Below, piece after piece: positions 40,863 to 42,669 of a DNA stretch of 42,669 nt. The notes under the pieces were generated by a model, which saw nothing but the letters and a program-made list of their open reading frames with translations, did not search any database and had not been told where the DNA came from. Location: positions 1 to 42,669 of the forward strand of contig JAGRGD010000264.1 of NCBI GenBank assembly GCA_020445665.1, in the 5' to 3' direction. The DNA is from Rhodocyclaceae bacterium. GTDB taxonomy: Bacteria > Pseudomonadota > Gammaproteobacteria > Burkholderiales > Rhodocyclaceae. Numbering within the stretch: the stretch's first letter is position 1; the number at the start of each line of letters is the position of its first letter. The position numbers and the translations under genes were made by a program.

Positions 40863-41315
40863 TCAGGCGGCGCGAACCGCCAGGGCCTCGACCACGTTGC
40901 CCGGCGCCCGGTAGTTGAGAGACGCGAAGCAGGTGTCCCGCGCCAGCGCGATACCCCGCCCGTTGGGCGCCGACGCGCGGGCCGGGTCGGGCCTGAGCCA
41001 GGGACGCCAGTCGAAGCCGCCGCCCTGGTCCTCGACGACGAAGCGCACCAGATCCGGCAATCGGGTCACGGTCACGAGCACCCGCGAGTCCGGCCGATCG
41101 GCAAGCCGCCGCGCCAGTTCGGATTCAAAGCGTCCGGCCGAAAGTAACTGGCACTTGAGCGCGAAGCCCAGCCCCAGGTTTCCATGCTCGATCCCGTTCG
41201 TGATCAGTTCGGCGAGCCCGAAGGCGACCTCCCTCGACCGCTCACAGCCTTCGGCCAGTTGCTGGGCCAGTGCGACCCCCTCCCGGGGGTGGTGGGCGGC
41301 GAAGACCTGGTCCAC
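40863..41315 (-). CDS. RsbW-like ATP-binding protein (HATPase_c_2), receiver-less
   Basis: A 150-residue anti-sigma/serine-kinase-type ATPase. It shares the signature of the receiver fusion at 30705-31595: AELITNGIEHGNLGLGF (Asn40, His44), VEDQGGGFDWRPW (Asp96) and APNGRGIALARDTCFASLNY, so the two are paralogues. It lacks any receiver and is near the minimal size for the fold. The GTG start at 41315 lies 4 bases after the cbiX stop. Partner unknown; it may share a STAS antagonist with the partner-switching operon. It could be a free subunit or the remnant of a longer regulator. Confidence 0.8.
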   Translation of the reverse strand: MDQVFAAHHPREGVALAQQLAEGCERSREVAFGLAELITNGIEHGNLGLGFALKCQLLSAGRFESELARRLADRPDSRVLVTVTRLPDLVRFVVEDQGGGFDWRPWLRPDPARASAPNGRGIALARDTCFASLNYRAPGNVVEALAVRAA

Positions 41316-41319
41316 GCGA

Positions 41320-41715
41320 CTACCTGTCGCTCAGACTCGCCAGTGCAAACTCGGCCATTGCATCGAGCACGCCGTCGTCCTCGCCGACGGGCGCAACCAG
41401 ACGGATGTCAATGCCGGGGTGACGCGCGCGCGCGGCCTCGACGAGCACCGGCACGTCGCGCTTCAGGTGCCCGCCCTGGGCGAGGAATACGGGCACGACG
41501 AGGATCTCGCCGGTCCCGTCTTCGGCCAGCGCATCGACCGCGGCGTCCAGACCGGGCGTCATGAACTCGAGGAAGGCCGGCACGGCCCGGACCGACGGAT
41601 CCCGTTCCGTCAGCCGCGCAGCCAGCCGCCGGACCGGACCGGCCCATTCGGGGTCGCGCGCGCCGTGCGCAAACAGTACGATGGCCCGGGTCGAGGATGC
41701 CTTGGCGTCGATCAT
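41320..41715 (-). CDS. cbiX: Short CbiX-type sirohydrochlorin/cobalt chelatase
   Basis: A 131-residue single-domain chelatase (CbiXS size). Metal-site histidines are His17 in LFAHGARDPEW and His83 in LAQGGHLKRDVPVLV. It inserts Co2+ or Fe2+ into sirohydrochlorin and works as a dimer. ATG 41715 (MIDAKAS) gives the usual family start; upstream in-frame sequence overlaps the divergent peptidase gene. It is only 14 bases from the peptidase start, so the promoters of the two must lie inside each other's coding sequence. Coupled to the RsbW-like gene downstream. Confidence 0.88.
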   Translation of the reverse strand: MIDAKASSTRAIVLFAHGARDPEWAGPVRRLAARLTERDPSVRAVPAFLEFMTPGLDAAVDALAEDGTGEILVVPVFLAQGGHLKRDVPVLVEAARARHPGIDIRLVAPVGEDDGVLDAMAEFALASLSDR

Positions 41716-41729
41716 TCGCTCAGTCCAAC

Positions 41730-42548
41730 ATGTGTGTTCGAAGTCTGATTCTTGTGGTGTTCGCGTGTCTCGCGCAAGTCGTGTGGGCCGGGTCGGCCGT
41801 CTCGCACCCCGGCGGCGTGCTGCGGCTGGCAGTCGGTCCTGCGGAGGCACCCCCCCCTTCCGTCAGCTTTCTCGGCCAGCGCGTTCTGGTCCATCGCCAT
41901 GCCGGCCAGTGGGAAGCCGTGGTCGGAATCCCGCTGGACGCCCAGCCGGGCTGGATGACCCTTGAGGCACGCGACCCGGAAGGCACCGCACGCGCCATTC
42001 CCTTCACGGTCGAAGCCTTCGACTACCCGGTCCAGCACCTGCGCGTGCGCAACAAGCGCCACGTCAATCCCAACCCGGAAGACCTCGCCCGCTATCAGCG
42101 CGAACGCGATGCCCAGGACCGGGCCAAGCGGGCCTGGCGTGACACTGCGCCGGCGAGCCTGTCACTGAGCCTGCCGGTGACCGGCCGCCGCTCGTCGGCC
42201 TTCGGGCTGCGCCGCACCTTCAACGGCGAGCCCCGCAACCCCCACAGCGGGCTCGACGTGGCGGTGCCGGTCGGCACCCCGGTCAAGGCACCCGCCGCGG
42301 GGCGCGTGACGCTGACGGGAGACTACTTCTTCAACGGCCGCACGGTGTTCGTGGACCATGGCCAGGGCCTGATCAGCATGCTGTGCCATCTGTCCCGGAT
42401 CGACGTGGCCGTCGGTGACGAGGTCCGCGCCGGCGAGGTCGTCGCCCGCTCCGGCGTCAGCGGCAGGGCGACCGGGCCCCATGTCCACTGGTCGGTGTTT
42501 CTGAACGGCACCTCGGTAAATCCGGAAGCACTGGTAGCCGGTCGCTAG
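41730..42548 (+). CDS. Secreted M23 family metallopeptidase (LytM)
   Basis: A 272-residue periplasmic endopeptidase acting on peptidoglycan cross-links, or a regulator of amidases. A signal peptide covers about 1-23 (SLILVVFACLAQVVWAGSA). A beta-rich N-terminal domain (about 25-100) is followed by a charged helix (RYQRERDAQDRAKRAW) and the LytM domain with all zinc/catalytic residues: His172 and Asp176 in HSGLD, His220, and His251/His253 in GPHVHW, so it should be active rather than a degenerate EnvC/NlpD type. ATG 41730 is chosen because it starts the signal peptide directly; ATG 41697 is possible. Confidence 0.91.
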   Translation: MCVRSLILVVFACLAQVVWAGSAVSHPGGVLRLAVGPAEAPPPSVSFLGQRVLVHRHAGQWEAVVGIPLDAQPGWMTLEARDPEGTARAIPFTVEAFDYPVQHLRVRNKRHVNPNPEDLARYQRERDAQDRAKRAWRDTAPASLSLSLPVTGRRSSAFGLRRTFNGEPRNPHSGLDVAVPVGTPVKAPAAGRVTLTGDYFFNGRTVFVDHGQGLISMLCHLSRIDVAVGDEVRAGEVVARSGVSGRATGPHVHWSVFLNGTSVNPEALVAGR

Positions 42549-42669
42549 GGTCTGTGGACATTTGTATGGCGGATCGCGTTGAGACTTTGAGCCTGTGCCA
42601 CAAGGCGCGGGAGGAAGGCAAGGGTGGCCCCCTTGGCGACGAGCGCAACGAAGTGGCGCGGGCTCACAG
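42549..42669. mobile_element. Possible insertion-sequence end, cut by the window
   Basis: Immediately after the peptidase stop codon the sequence GGTCTGTGGACATTTGTATGG begins, which resembles terminal repeats of IS5-family elements from memory; TAG at the junction could include a TA duplication. On the - strand a frame is open from the window edge to a stop at 42545 (RHFVALVAKGATLAFLPRLV within it), and on the + strand a frame opens at 42566; neither is identifiable. Weak call. Confidence 0.3.

Noticed and set aside
1-42669. CRISPR array, tRNA, rRNA or prophage
   Set aside because: No regular direct repeats with spacers, no cloverleaf or rRNA-like stretches and no phage structural genes were seen; coding density leaves little room.

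Overview
The window is high-GC DNA, almost fully coding, from a betaproteobacterium. Rhodocyclales (Thauera/Azoarcus/Zoogloea-like) is my best inference, from the gene set: GTP-dependent PEP carboxykinase, PilA with a TfpX/TfpZ accessory protein, PilS/PilR, a PP0621-type protein, YbiB, a short CbiX chelatase and a DUF2892/RND efflux operon. Many genes overlap by 1-4 bases (ATGA, GTGA, TGATG), so most transcription units are tightly packed operons. I saw no tRNA, rRNA or CRISPR array. A possible insertion-sequence end lies at the extreme right edge.

Layout. 1-4012: the 3' half of pckG, a class I aminotransferase, a membrane-anchored lytic transglycosylase (with a possible small upstream gene) and AmpD. 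4129-20018: a type IV pilus and glycan island. A sigma-54 promoter with clustered TGTCA half-sites drives pilA. After a strong terminator come tfpX, a GT-C membrane glycosyltransferase, two GT4 glycosyltransferases and an AsnB-type amidotransferase, all on the + strand. On the - strand one overlapping chain runs PP0621 protein, pilS, pilR, GT2 glycosyltransferase, two methyltransferases, a MurJ/Wzx-like flippase, a GT4 glycosyltransferase and a TylF-like methyltransferase. The glycan genes therefore lie between pilA and its own regulators, and part of them is translationally coupled to pilR.

20070-25269: a YbdL-type methionine aminotransferase divergent from mtnA plus a FucA-like class II aldolase, which together resemble the DHAP shunt for methylthioribose salvage; then a LEA2 lipoprotein and two tandem beta-hydroxyacid dehydrogenase paralogues. 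25340-28650: a hybrid histidine kinase with a degenerate H-box coupled to ybiB, then dsbB.

28673-36120 (- strand): a signalling operon of a CHASE/seven-PAS histidine kinase, a receiver-RsbW-like ATPase, a 25-codon bridging mini-ORF, a receiver-PAS-PP2C phosphatase whose PAS carries FixL-like heme residues, and a PilZ protein. I read it as a two-component-gated partner-switching system with a possible c-di-GMP arm. A second, receiver-less RsbW-like paralogue lies at 40863-41315 beside cbiX.

36244-40773: DUF2892 protein, RND pump and periplasmic adaptor, behind a sigma-70-like promoter whose -10 is covered by a perfect inverted repeat. 41730-42548: a secreted M23 peptidase.
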